Below, piece by piece: positions 40,981 to 51,769 of a stretch of DNA of 54,350 nucleotides. The position numbers and the translations under genes are program-made. A model generated the notes under the pieces. The model had not been told where the DNA came from, ran no database searches, and saw nothing but the letters and a program-made list of their open reading frames with translations. This DNA is from Klenkia sp. PcliD-1-E (GTDB lineage: Bacteria; Actinomycetota; Actinomycetes; Mycobacteriales; Geodermatophilaceae): contig NZ_JAMXRZ010000007.1 in the NCBI RefSeq assembly GCF_024124375.1, positions 1-54,350 on the forward strand, written 5' to 3'. The first letter of the stretch is position 1; each line of letters opens with the position of its first letter.

Positions 40981-42257
40981 TGCTCGCCCCTCCGGTAGAC
41001 CAGGCCGTCCGCCTTGGGCATCCGCAACCGTTGGGACGCCAGGGACAGCACCAGCAGCGTGGTGATGTGCGGGGTGAAGGAGACGATGCCCTCGGGCAGC
41101 TCCTGGATGCTGAGGTAGCCCACCAGCGAGGCGGCCGCGAAGGCCGCGGCGGTGATGGCCTGGGCGAACCGCCCGCGGGTGGCCTGCAGGACGGCGACGG
41201 CCAGCAGCAGGATCGCCACCAGCAGCAGCAGCGCGACCACGGCGGTGCGGCTGCGCAGCTGCAGGGCGTCGGCGAAGCCGAACAGGCCGGCGCCGGCCGC
41301 CAGCCCACCGGGCCGCCAGTTGCCGAAGATCAGCGCGGCCAGGCCGATGAAGCCGCGCCCGTTGGTCTGGCCCTCGCGGTAGATGTTGGCGATGAACACC
41401 AGGAACACACCGCCCAGGCCGGCCAGCGCGCCGGAGATGATCACCGCGATGTACTTCAGCCGGTAGACCGGCACACCGAGGGAGTCCGCGGCGGCCGGGT
41501 TCTCCCCGCAGGAGCGCAGCCGCAGCCCGAACGGGGTGCGCCACAGCAGCAGGTAGGCCGCCGGCACCATCAGGACGGCGACCACGGTGAGCACGCCGAC
41601 GCCGCTGGTGACCCCGCGCAGCACGCCGGCCAGGTCGCTGATGAGGAACCAGTGCAGGTCCTCCACCTTGCCCAGCAGGTCCGGGCCCGAGGACAGCACC
41701 GGCAGGGAGAACGTGGGCGGGCGCGAGGACATCGCCGGGGACTGCGTGACCCCGCCGCCGGCCGGGTTGTCCACGTAGAGGGTCTCGGAGAGGAAGCGGG
41801 CGACGCCGGCAGCGAGGATGTTGATCGCCACGCCGGAGATGACGTGGTCGACGCCGAAGGTGACCGTGGCCACCGCGTGCAGCAGGCCGCCGAGCGCGCC
41901 CATGAGCAGGCCGCCGACGACCGCGCCCTGCCAGCCGTACTGGTAGCCGGCGAACCCGGCACCCCAGGTGCCCAGGATCATCATGCCGTCCAGGCCGATG
42001 TTGACCACGCCCGCGCGCTCGGCGAACAGACCGCCCAGGGCGACCAGCAGCAGCGGCACGGCCAGCAGCAGGGTCGCCGCCATCGTCGAGGACGACGTCA
42101 GCGCCTGCTCGCCGGAGATGACCCGGACCGCGGAGACCAGCACCAGCAGGCCGACCAGGATCCAGGTCAGCCTCCGGCCGCGGCCACCGCCCAGGACGAG
42201 CTCGGTGACCGGGCCGCGGGACGGCGCGGCCGGGGTCTCGGCGGTCGCGGTGCTCAC
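40977..42257 (-). CDS. ABC nucleoside importer permease (second permease, YufQ/NupQ-like)
   Basis: A 426-residue polytopic permease of the branched-chain/ribose-type ABC importer superfamily. LFAERAGVVNIGLDGMMILGTW near residues 76-98, VDHVISGVAINILAAGVARF and RTPFGLRLRSCGENPAAADSLG (the EAA-like coupling region) are typical of BmpA-linked nucleoside importers. GTG 42257 shares GTGA with the other permease. It would form the channel heterodimer with that protein. Confidence 0.93.
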   Translation of the reverse strand: MSTATAETPAAPSRGPVTELVLGGGRGRRLTWILVGLLVLVSAVRVISGEQALTSSSTMAATLLLAVPLLLVALGGLFAERAGVVNIGLDGMMILGTWGAGFAGYQYGWQGAVVGGLLMGALGGLLHAVATVTFGVDHVISGVAINILAAGVARFLSETLYVDNPAGGGVTQSPAMSSRPPTFSLPVLSSGPDLLGKVEDLHWFLISDLAGVLRGVTSGVGVLTVVAVLMVPAAYLLLWRTPFGLRLRSCGENPAAADSLGVPVYRLKYIAVIISGALAGLGGVFLVFIANIYREGQTNGRGFIGLAALIFGNWRPGGLAAGAGLFGFADALQLRSRTAVVALLLLVAILLLAVAVLQATRGRFAQAITAAAFAAASLVGYLSIQELPEGIVSFTPHITTLLVLSLASQRLRMPKADGLVYRRGEH

Positions 42258-43468
42258 TGGGCGCTCCCGGTGGGGTCGGTGCGGCCGGCGGCACCGGTCG
42301 CGTTGGTCAGGGCGGGCCCGGTGGGCGGCGCGCTGCCGGCCTCGGGGCTGCTGCCGTCCCCGGCCGGCGGGGCCGCCACCGCACCGCCGGACTCGGCCTG
42401 GCGGCGGGCCACCCGCCGGGCGACCTCGTTGGCGATGACCACGGCGAGCACGATCGTGCCCTGGATGATCGTGACCACCGAGGACGGGATGCCGGCGATC
42501 TGCAGCGGCACCGCGGCCCGGTCCAGGAAGGCGAACAGCAGCGCCGCCAGCGCGATGCCCAGGGGGTTGTTGCGGCCCAGCAGCGCCACTGCGATGCCCA
42601 GGAAGCCCAGGCCCGAGGTGAACTCGGTGCCGTAGTTGTGGTCGGAGCCCAGCAGGTCGGGCAGGCCGATCAGCCCGGCGATCGCCCCGGAGATGAGCAT
42701 CGTGGTGATGACCATGCGCTTGGCGTCGACGCCGCTGGCCGAGGCGGCCGAGGCCGACATGCCCGTGGCGCGCAGGTCGAAGCCGAACCGGGTGCGCTTG
42801 ACCAGCACGGCGACCACCACGCCGACGACGACGGCCACCAGCAGGAACCCGTAGAGCTGGCGCGGCGGGTTGGCCAGCCCGAGGGCGTCGAACAGGCCGT
42901 TGAGGGAGGGGAACCAGCCCGACTCCGGGATGTCCTTGGTGGTGATGATCGACGCACCCGGCTCGCTGCCCCGCAGCGGGCCGGTGAGCAGGAAGGACGC
43001 CAGGCCCAACGCGATGAAGTTCAGCATGATCGAGCTGATCACCTCGGACACGCCGCGGGTCACCTTGAGCACCGCCACGATGCCCGCCCACACCGCACCC
43101 ACCAGCATCGCGACCACGATGATCGCGACCAGGTGCAGCGGCCCGGGCAGCGAGATCGCCGCGCCGGCGCCGGCGGCCAGCACCGTGGCCAGCCGGTACT
43201 GGCCCTCGACGCCGATGTTGAACAGGCCCATCCGGAAGGCGACGGCGACGGCCAGCCCGGCGAGGAACAGCGGCACCGCCCGGTTGAGGATGACCACGAT
43301 CGCGGTGACCTGCTGGGTCGGGGTCTCGCCGAAGTCGACCATGACCTCCAGCGCCCGGAACGGGTCGACGCCGATGGCCACCATCACGACCGCGGAGATG
43401 ACCAGCGCGATGACGACGGCCAGCACCGGGGCCAGCAGGGTCGCCCCGAGCTTGCGCACGGCGGTCAC
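42254..43468 (-). CDS. ABC nucleoside importer permease (first permease, YufP/NupP-like)
   Basis: A 404-residue permease. FRMGLFNIGVEGQYRLATVLAAG, VTRGVSEVISSIMLNFIAL and RTRFGFDLRATGMSASAASASG correspond to motifs of its partner permease. A Pro/Ala/Gly/Ser-rich tail of about 40 residues follows the last helix. GTG 43468 shares GTGA with the ATPase stop. In Bacillus and mycoplasma homologues the complex takes up ribonucleosides and deoxyribonucleosides. Confidence 0.93.
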   Translation of the reverse strand: MTAVRKLGATLLAPVLAVVIALVISAVVMVAIGVDPFRALEVMVDFGETPTQQVTAIVVILNRAVPLFLAGLAVAVAFRMGLFNIGVEGQYRLATVLAAGAGAAISLPGPLHLVAIIVVAMLVGAVWAGIVAVLKVTRGVSEVISSIMLNFIALGLASFLLTGPLRGSEPGASIITTKDIPESGWFPSLNGLFDALGLANPPRQLYGFLLVAVVVGVVVAVLVKRTRFGFDLRATGMSASAASASGVDAKRMVITTMLISGAIAGLIGLPDLLGSDHNYGTEFTSGLGFLGIAVALLGRNNPLGIALAALLFAFLDRAAVPLQIAGIPSSVVTIIQGTIVLAVVIANEVARRVARRQAESGGAVAAPPAGDGSSPEAGSAPPTGPALTNATGAAGRTDPTGSAQ

Positions 43469-44997
43469 GCCGCGCCCGCCCGGGTGCTCGCGACGGCGCC
43501 GGTCATGTAGCCGCCCAGCTCCTCGGGGGTGACCGCGCGCGGGTCCAGGGTGGCCACGACCCCGCCGCGCAGCATCACCTGCAGCGAGTCGGACAGGCCG
43601 ATCAGCTCGTCCAGGTCGGCCGAGATCAGCACGATCCCCATCCCCTCCGCGCGGGCGTCCTTGAGCAGCTCCCAGATCACCGACTGCGCGCCGACGTCCA
43701 CCCCGCGGGTCGGGTGGGCGGCGATGAGCAGCTTGGGGCCGGCGCTCATCTCGCGGCCGACGATCAGCTTCTGCTGGTTGCCGCCGGACAGCGCCACGGC
43801 CAGGGTGTCCGGGCCGGGAGCACGGACGTCGTAGTCGCGCATGATCCGCTCGGTGTCGGCCCGGGCGGCCTTGCGGTCGATGAACAGGCCCTTGGCGTTG
43901 GGCGCCTCGGTCTGGTGGCCCAGCACCCGGTTCTCCCACAGCGGGGCGTCCAGCAGCATGCCCTGCCGGTGCCGGTCCTCGGGGATGAACCCGATGCCGT
44001 GCTCGCGGCGGGTGCGCGTGGTCCAGCCGGTGATGTCCTCGCCGGCCAGCACGATCGTGCCGGCGGCCAGCGGGCGCAGGCCCATGATCGCGTCGACCAG
44101 CTCGGCCTGGCCGTTGCCCTCGACGCCGGCGATGCCGACGACCTCGCCCTCGCGGACGGTCAGGGTGACGTCGTCCACGGCGGGCCGCGCACCCTGGCCG
44201 GCCACCGTGACGCCGGTCAGCTGCAGCACCGGGGTGTCGCGCACCGTCGACGCGCGGCCCTGCGGGGTGGGCAGCTCGGCGCCGACCATCAGCTCGGCCA
44301 GCTGCTTGGAGGTCGTCGTCCGGGGGTCGGCGGTGCCGACGGTGGTGCCGCGGCGGATGACGGTGATGGAGTCGGCGACCTTGCGCACCTCGTCCAGCTT
44401 GTGCGAGATGAAGATGACGGTCAGGCCCTCGCGCTTGAGCTCGGCGAGGTTGCCGAACAGCTCGTCGACCTCCTGCGGCACCAGCACGGCGGTCGGCTCG
44501 TCCAGGATCAGCGTGGTGGCGCCGCGGTAGAGCACCTTGGCGATCTCGACCCGCTGCCGGTCACCGACGCCGAGGTCCTCGACGAGGGTGTCGGGCTCCA
44601 GGCCGAGGGCGTAGGCGTCGGAGATCTCCACGATCCGCCGGCGGGCGGCGGCGCCGATGCCGTGCGCCTTCTCCGCGCCCAGCACGATGTTCTCCAGGAC
44701 CGTCAGGTTGTCGGCCAGCATGAAGTGCTGGTGCACCATGCCCACCCCGGCGGCGATGGCGTCGGCGGGGCTCTTGAACACCACCTCGCGGCCGTCGAGG
44801 AGGATCTGGCCCTCGTCGGGGCGGTGCATGCCGTAGAGGGTCTTCATCAGCGTCGACTTGCCGGCGCCGTTCTCCCCCACGATCGCGTGCACCTCGCCGC
44901 GGGCGACCCGCAGCTCGATGTCCTTGTTCGCCACCACGCCGGGGAACCGCTTGGTGATGCCCCGCAGCTCCACCGCCAGGGGCGCTGAGTCCGTCAC
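43465..44997 (-). CDS. ABC nucleoside importer ATP-binding protein (duplicated NBD, YufO/NupO-like)
   Basis: A 510-residue protein with two nucleotide-binding domains. NBD1 has GENGAGKST and an LGVGDRQRVEIAKVL signature with LILDEPTAVL. NBD2 has GVEGNGQAEL at the Walker A position and LSGGNQQKLIVGRE, the degenerate-first/strong-second pattern of RbsA-like ATPases. GTG 44997 is preferred because GGAG sits 5 bases upstream; GTG 45003 adds two residues but overlaps that site. It is separated from bmpA by a hairpin-containing gap of about 120 bases. Confidence 0.93.
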   Translation of the reverse strand: MTDSAPLAVELRGITKRFPGVVANKDIELRVARGEVHAIVGENGAGKSTLMKTLYGMHRPDEGQILLDGREVVFKSPADAIAAGVGMVHQHFMLADNLTVLENIVLGAEKAHGIGAAARRRIVEISDAYALGLEPDTLVEDLGVGDRQRVEIAKVLYRGATTLILDEPTAVLVPQEVDELFGNLAELKREGLTVIFISHKLDEVRKVADSITVIRRGTTVGTADPRTTTSKQLAELMVGAELPTPQGRASTVRDTPVLQLTGVTVAGQGARPAVDDVTLTVREGEVVGIAGVEGNGQAELVDAIMGLRPLAAGTIVLAGEDITGWTTRTRREHGIGFIPEDRHRQGMLLDAPLWENRVLGHQTEAPNAKGLFIDRKAARADTERIMRDYDVRAPGPDTLAVALSGGNQQKLIVGREMSAGPKLLIAAHPTRGVDVGAQSVIWELLKDARAEGMGIVLISADLDELIGLSDSLQVMLRGGVVATLDPRAVTPEELGGYMTGAVASTRAGAA

Positions 44998-45062
44998 TGC
45001 CACTCCCGATCGACTCGCCCGCCGCAGGACCTGCGGTCGGTTGGACCGTACACAGGAAGGAC

Positions 45063-45094
45063 GACGGGCCCGGGCGTCACCGCCCGGACCCGTC
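45063..45094 (-). terminator. Hairpin between bmpA and the importer ATPase gene
   Basis: Arms gacgggcccgggcg (45063-45076) and cgcccggacccgtc (45081-45094) pair at 13 of 14 positions, the other being a possible G-U pair, with a 4-base loop. There is no U tract. It probably attenuates read-through or protects the 3' end of bmpA mRNA, giving more binding protein than importer. Confidence 0.65.
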
Positions 45095-45119
45095 GCCCGT
45101 CCCCGCGTTGCGTACCGAG

Positions 45120-46187
45120 CTAGTTGCTCGGGGTCTCCGGCACCGTGATCTCGCCGTCGACGATCTGCTGGGTGTAGTCGTCGATGGTCGACTTGATGTC
45201 GTCGATGAACCCGCCGGAGTAGGACAGGCCCACGCCCTCGGTGGACAGGTCGTTGACGACGTCCTGGCCGCCCTCGACCGAGCCGTCGACGAAGGAGCCG
45301 ATGTAGGCCTCCACCGCGTTGTCGACCCGCTTGAGCACCGAGGTCATGATCACGGCCTGCAGGGCCGGGTCGCCGACGGTCTCGTACTGGTCGGAGTCGA
45401 CGCCGATGGCGCGCTTGCCCGAGGCGGCGGCGGCCTGGAAGACGCCGATGCCCGAACCACCCGCGGCGGCGTAGACGATGTCCGCGCCCGCGTCGTACAT
45501 GCCCTGGGCCACGATCTGGCCGCGGGCCGGGTCGTTGAACCCGGAGAAGTCACCGGCCGGGGAGATGTACTGCACCTGGACGGTGATGTCGGGGTTGACC
45601 GCCTTCGCGCCGGCGACGTACCCGGCCTCGAAGCTCTCGATCAGCGGGCTCTGCACGCCGCCCACGAAGCCCACGTTGCCGGTCTCGGACTTCGTCGCGG
45701 CCGCGACGCCACCGAGGAACGAGCCCTGGTTGGCGGCGAACTGCAGACCGGTGACGTTGTCGGCGCCGACGTCGACACCGGTGCCGTCCACGATCGCGAA
45801 CTGGGTGTCGGGGTACTGCGACGCGACGTCCCCGATCACGTCGGCGTAGTTGAAGCCGACGGCGATGATCGGGTTGTAGCCGTCGTCGGCCAGCTGGGTC
45901 AGCAGGTCGGCGCGGTTGGAGGCGTCGGCGTTGGGCGACAGCTCCTGCACCGAACCGCCGTTGGACTCGATGGCGGCCTCGACGCCGGCGTAGGCCGAGT
46001 CGTTGAACGACTTGTCGCCGCGGCCGCCGGTGTCGTAGGCGAGGCCGATGCGGGGGCCGTCCTCGCTGCTGCCGCTGGCGCCGCTGCCGCTGCCGCCGCT
46101 GCCGGTCTCGTCGCTGGCACAGGCGGCCAGGGCCAGGCTGCCCGCGATGGCCAGGGCGGCCAGCTTCATCCCACGCGCTCGGCGCAA
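45120..46187 (-). CDS. BmpA/PnrA family nucleoside-binding lipoprotein
   Basis: A 355-residue substrate-binding lipoprotein of the basic membrane protein family. The signal peptide ends in the lipobox LALAAC (C23). A Gly/Ser linker follows, then IGLAYDTGGRGDKSFNDSAYAG, the BMP family hallmark, and VGFVGGVQSPLIESFEAGYVAGAK. The start is TTG 46187, with GAGGAG about 7 bases upstream; the alternative ATG 46169 removes RRARG but keeps the signal peptide. Together with ATPase, two permeases, cdd and deoA downstream it indicates nucleoside uptake. Confidence 0.93.
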   Translation of the reverse strand: MRRARGMKLAALAIAGSLALAACASDETGSGGSGSGASGSSEDGPRIGLAYDTGGRGDKSFNDSAYAGVEAAIESNGGSVQELSPNADASNRADLLTQLADDGYNPIIAVGFNYADVIGDVASQYPDTQFAIVDGTGVDVGADNVTGLQFAANQGSFLGGVAAATKSETGNVGFVGGVQSPLIESFEAGYVAGAKAVNPDITVQVQYISPAGDFSGFNDPARGQIVAQGMYDAGADIVYAAAGGSGIGVFQAAAASGKRAIGVDSDQYETVGDPALQAVIMTSVLKRVDNAVEAYIGSFVDGSVEGGQDVVNDLSTEGVGLSYSGGFIDDIKSTIDDYTQQIVDGEITVPETPSN

Positions 46188-46472
46188 GACGGTCTCCTCT
46201 CGTACGGGGGCCGCCGGCCCGTGGGCCGGGGCACCCCTGGGTGTGCACTCCGTGGTCCGCCGCCCGGGCCCGACGGGTCCGGCGGCGATCCCGGCACGCT
46301 AACCGCGTCCGGTGCCCGCCCGGCAGGACGGCGGTGACACCGAGACCCGATCGTTAGGACCCGGCAACGCCCGGGCCACACGGCGACCCACCCGTCGCAC
46401 CCGTCACGTGACGGCACCCGACACGCTCCGGACGCACCGGCCGGGTCGCCGCCCCGGTTAGCGTCCACCCCC
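46188..46472. promoter_or_regulatory. Divergent promoter region of bmpA and the D,D-carboxypeptidase gene
   Basis: A non-coding gap of 285 bases, the longest in the window. On the minus strand TAGCGT (46296-46301) is the -10 candidate for bmpA, giving a leader of about 100 bases. On the plus strand TAGCGT (46459-46464) ends 8 bases before ATG 46473. The centre (46310-46440) is GC-rich with no coding frame that I would support. Confidence 0.5.
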
Positions 46473-48023
46473 ATGCGATCCCTGCTGCCCGCCTCCCGTG
46501 CGGCCGCGGTGGCGCTGGTCGCCGGGCTCGTGGTGCTGGCCGCCGCGCCGGCCGCGCTCGCCGACCCGGGTGCCCGGCCGACGGTCGACCCGGCGGCGCC
46601 CACCCCCACCGCTCCCCCGGACGGCGGCCCCGCGCAGGGCTCCGCCCCCGACGGCAGCACCGTCGGCGGCGAGGGCCTGGACACCCGCGGCCTGGTGCTC
46701 GCCGCCGGGGCGCCCGCGCTGCCGGAGGGCATCGACGCGCACGGCTGGGTGGTCGCCGACCTCGACAGCGGGGAGGTCCTCGGCGCGCAGGACCCGCACG
46801 GCCGCTACTACCCGGCCAGCACGCTGAAGACGCTGACGCTGCTCACCCTGGCCCCGGTGCTGGACCCCGCACTGGTCGTGGAGGGCACCACCGACGACGA
46901 GCAGGTCGAGGGCAGCCGGGTCGGGCTGGTCGCCGGCGGGCAGTACCCGGTGTCGCTGCTCTACGACGCGCTGGTCATGCAGTCGGGCAACGACGCGGCC
47001 AACGCACTGGCCCGCGCCGCGGGCGGGGTCGACGCCACGCTGGCCGCGATGAACGCCACCGCCCAGCGGATCGGCGCCTACGACACCGTCGCCGGCACGC
47101 CGTCGGGCCTGGACGTCGCCGGGCAGAGCTCCTCGGCCTACGACCTGGCGCTGATCATGCGCCAGCTGGTCGACACCCCGGCCACCGCGGCGATCCTGCA
47201 GCAGACCACCGCGCAGATGCCCGCCGTCCCCGGCAAGAGCGACGGCTACCAGATCCAGACGCAGAACACCCTGCTCACCGACTACCCGGGCACCCTCGGC
47301 GGCAAGACGGGGTTCACCGACGCCGCCCGGCACACCTTCGTGGCCGCCGCGGCGCGCGACGGCCGCCGCCTGGTGGTGGCGCTGATGCAGACCGAGCGCT
47401 ACCCGGTGTCGACCACCGAGCAGGCGCAGCGGCTGCTGGACTGGGGCTTCGCGACGCCGGCCGGCGGCGGCGTGGGCACCCTGGTCCGCCCGGAGGACGT
47501 CGCGACCTCGGCCGCGGCGGTCACCCTGCCCGCACCCTCCCCCGCCGACGGCACGCTCAGCTCGGCCGACGCCGCAGCGGCCGCGGCATCCCCCGCGGTC
47601 GACCCGGCGGCGAGCACCGCGCCGCAGGAGTCGGTGCTGTGGCCGGTGGCGCTGGCCACCGGCGCGGTGGCGATCGTGGTTTCCACCGCTGCGGGTCGCC
47701 GCCGGGCGGTGAAGCTGGTGCCCGCCGGTGGCTGGTCCGACGACCGCGCGGTCAGGCGTCCGCCGCCCCGCCGTCCCGAGGTCGGCGCCGAGGTCCGAGC
47801 CGGTGCGAGCGCCGCAGCGCGGCCGGGACCAGACCTGCGGCCGCCGCACCCATCAGCGCCCCTGCCCCCACCAACCCCGCCGCGAGCCGCGCCGGACCGG
47901 GACGTGGCCCCCGTTCGTCGACCAGCACCACGTCGGGCAGCCGGGTCGGCGCCGCGGGACCGAGGGGTTCCTGCGCGTCCAGGTGCTCGACCGCCGGGAG
48001 GGTCGCGGTCCAGCAGGCCGTGA
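46473..48023 (+). CDS. D-alanyl-D-alanine carboxypeptidase (serine-type, S11/PBP5-like)
   Basis: A 516-residue exported penicillin-binding protein that trims the terminal D-Ala of peptidoglycan stem peptides. Signal peptide 1-30 (ALA), then a Pro-rich linker. The active site set is S116-T-L-K119, SGN (171-173) and KTG (278-280), and a C-terminal helix (about 389-408) anchors it. A basic, Pro/Arg-rich tail follows. Its last 90 residues (from 427) are read antisense to the convergent YihY gene, a 272-base overlap, and look like low-complexity read-through. ATG 46473 is probably leaderless. Confidence 0.92.
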   Translation: MRSLLPASRAAAVALVAGLVVLAAAPAALADPGARPTVDPAAPTPTAPPDGGPAQGSAPDGSTVGGEGLDTRGLVLAAGAPALPEGIDAHGWVVADLDSGEVLGAQDPHGRYYPASTLKTLTLLTLAPVLDPALVVEGTTDDEQVEGSRVGLVAGGQYPVSLLYDALVMQSGNDAANALARAAGGVDATLAAMNATAQRIGAYDTVAGTPSGLDVAGQSSSAYDLALIMRQLVDTPATAAILQQTTAQMPAVPGKSDGYQIQTQNTLLTDYPGTLGGKTGFTDAARHTFVAAAARDGRRLVVALMQTERYPVSTTEQAQRLLDWGFATPAGGGVGTLVRPEDVATSAAAVTLPAPSPADGTLSSADAAAAAASPAVDPAASTAPQESVLWPVALATGAVAIVVSTAAGRRRAVKLVPAGGWSDDRAVRRPPPRRPEVGAEVRAGASAAARPGPDLRPPHPSAPLPPPTPPRAAPDRDVAPVRRPAPRRAAGSAPRDRGVPARPGARPPGGSRSSRP

Positions 48024-48900
48024 AGAAGGCGAACCGGGCCACCACGTTGATCCAGATGATGACCCCGACGAAACCGCCGAAGGTGGACACGGTGACGTTG
48101 CCGCTGAGCAGGTTCAGGTAGTACCCGCCCAGCACCTTGAGCAGCTCGAACCCGACCGCCCCGAACACGGCGCCGGGCAGCAGCACCCGGGCGCGGTGCG
48201 GGGTGTTGGGCACACCCTTGAGCACCCACAGGAAGACCAGGGTGTCCCCGACCAGGGCCAGCCCGATGCCCAGGGCCGCGGTGAGCAGGAAGAACCCGGG
48301 GACCTCGTCGATGCCGAGCGCGTCGAACAGGAACGACGACGCCGCCGTGGTCCCGGTGGTCAGGGCGATCGAGAGGGCACCGGCCCCGGCCAGACCGAGC
48401 AGCACCAGCAGGTCCTTGAGGCGGTCCTGCAGGAAGTCCGGCTGGTCGGGCTCGCCCCGCCAGACGATGTCCATGCCCACGCGCAGCTTGTCCACCGCCC
48501 CCAGCCCCACGAGCAGGAAGCCGACCAGACCGACCAGGCCGGTGGCGCTGCGCGCGTCGATCGCACCGAGGACCGAGTTCGCCAGGTCCGCCCCGGTCTG
48601 CCCGGGGACCGCCTCCCTGATGGCGTCCACCAGCTCCAGCTGCAACCGGGCGTCGCCGGCCAGGACGAACCCGACCACCGAGGCCAGCAGCAGCACGACG
48701 GGGAACAGCGCCAGGAAGATGTAGTACGTGACCCCGGAGGCGAGCAGGTCGCCCTGGGCCCGGTTGTAGTGCCCCCCGGCGTGCACGAGGTGGTCCAGCC
48801 AGGGTCGGCGGGCGCGCTGGCGGTGCAGCAGGTCGGTGGCCCGCTGCACCGTCCGGGTGATGACGTTGCCCTCGGGTGCGGGCGCCGGGGGGGTCGTCAC
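47752..48900 (-). CDS. YihY/virulence factor BrkB family membrane protein
   Basis: A 382-residue protein with six core helices. GDLLASGVTYYIFLALFPVVLLLASVVGF is the family start motif, and LLPGAVFGAVGFELLKVLGGYYL and FGGFVGVIIWINVVARFAFFTACW are the conserved later helices. Family function is unsettled; the old RNase BN label is wrong. A seventh hydrophobic stretch (LAAGLVGAGALMGAAAAGLV) and an Arg-rich end lie in the part that overlaps the D,D-carboxypeptidase gene on the other strand. GTG 48900 is the start. Confidence 0.9.
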   Translation of the reverse strand: MTTPPAPAPEGNVITRTVQRATDLLHRQRARRPWLDHLVHAGGHYNRAQGDLLASGVTYYIFLALFPVVLLLASVVGFVLAGDARLQLELVDAIREAVPGQTGADLANSVLGAIDARSATGLVGLVGFLLVGLGAVDKLRVGMDIVWRGEPDQPDFLQDRLKDLLVLLGLAGAGALSIALTTGTTAASSFLFDALGIDEVPGFFLLTAALGIGLALVGDTLVFLWVLKGVPNTPHRARVLLPGAVFGAVGFELLKVLGGYYLNLLSGNVTVSTFGGFVGVIIWINVVARFAFFTACWTATLPAVEHLDAQEPLGPAAPTRLPDVVLVDERGPRPGPARLAAGLVGAGALMGAAAAGLVPAALRRSHRLGPRRRPRDGGAADA

Positions 48901-48963
48901 GGCGGCGAGTCTGCCGGGCCGGCCCGGCGCACGCCGCCCGCGGTCACCCGATCGTGACCTCGC

Positions 48964-49572
48964 TCAGCCCTGGACGGGGCCGGTGAGGGGGTAGCGGCGG
49001 GCCACCGACCACGCGCCGCCGGGCTGCTGCTCGAACTCGGTGAAGTGCTCGACCGGGAAGGTCGCGGCCAGGTCGGCGAGCTCGGCGGCGGCCATGTCCA
49101 GGGCGTCGGTGGGGACGTCGTGGGCGACGGTCACGTGCGGGTGGTACGGGAAGGACAGCGGGCGGGCCAGCGGGCCGGTGCGCACGTCGGTGGCGATCCG
49201 CTCGCAGTCCAGGATGCCGCGCGCCACGGTCACGAAGACCACCTCGGAGACCGGCCGGAAGGTGCCGGTGCCGCGCAGGTGGATCTCGAAGGGTGGGTGG
49301 CTGCGGGCGACCCCGGCCAGGTGCGCGGCGATCAACGGGCGGTCGGCGACCGCGACCTCGGTCGGCGGCAGCAGCGTGACGTGCGGCGGGACGACGGCGG
49401 CCTGCGGGTCGCCGCACTTGGTGCGCCACTCCACCAGCAGCTGCGCCCACGGCTCCGGGACGTCGACGACGACCCCCAGCACCGCGGTGCCGCCCACGTC
49501 GCGGTTCGCGCTGCGGGGCACGAACGTGTCGTCGTGCCGCCGGCGGTGCGGTGGCGGGGGCGGCTGGGTCAT
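48964..49572 (-). CDS. 2'-5' RNA ligase / 2H phosphoesterase family protein
   Basis: A 202-residue 2H-superfamily protein with both catalytic HxT motifs: PHVTLL (H64, T66) and PHVTVA (H146, T148). Family members hydrolyse or form 2',3'- or 2',5'-phosphodiester bonds in RNA or nucleotides. ATG 49572 starts 7 bases after the trpS stop, with GGGAGGT overlapping that gap as ribosome binding site. Co-transcription with a tRNA synthetase gene is compatible with an RNA-processing role, which remains a guess. Confidence 0.85.
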   Translation of the reverse strand: MTQPPPPPHRRRHDDTFVPRSANRDVGGTAVLGVVVDVPEPWAQLLVEWRTKCGDPQAAVVPPHVTLLPPTEVAVADRPLIAAHLAGVARSHPPFEIHLRGTGTFRPVSEVVFVTVARGILDCERIATDVRTGPLARPLSFPYHPHVTVAHDVPTDALDMAAAELADLAATFPVEHFTEFEQQPGGAWSVARRYPLTGPVQG

Positions 49573-49579
49573 CGGGAGG

Positions 49580-51749
<2,170 letters not shown>

Positions 51750-51763
51750 GGTGGAGCCTTTCG

Positions 51764-51769
51764 TAGGGT
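51764..51769 (+). promoter_or_regulatory. galE: -10 box TAGGGT, leaderless promoter of galE
   Basis: TAGGGT is followed by 6 bases and ATG 51776. It lies within the 26 bases shared with the divergent aminotransferase gene, so the two promoters must overlap. Confidence 0.6.

Noticed and set aside
47728-48957. Long plus-strand frame through the YihY gene
   Set aside because: It mirrors the minus-strand membrane protein with charged, domain-free sequence. Only the carboxypeptidase tail to 48023 is continuous with a real gene.
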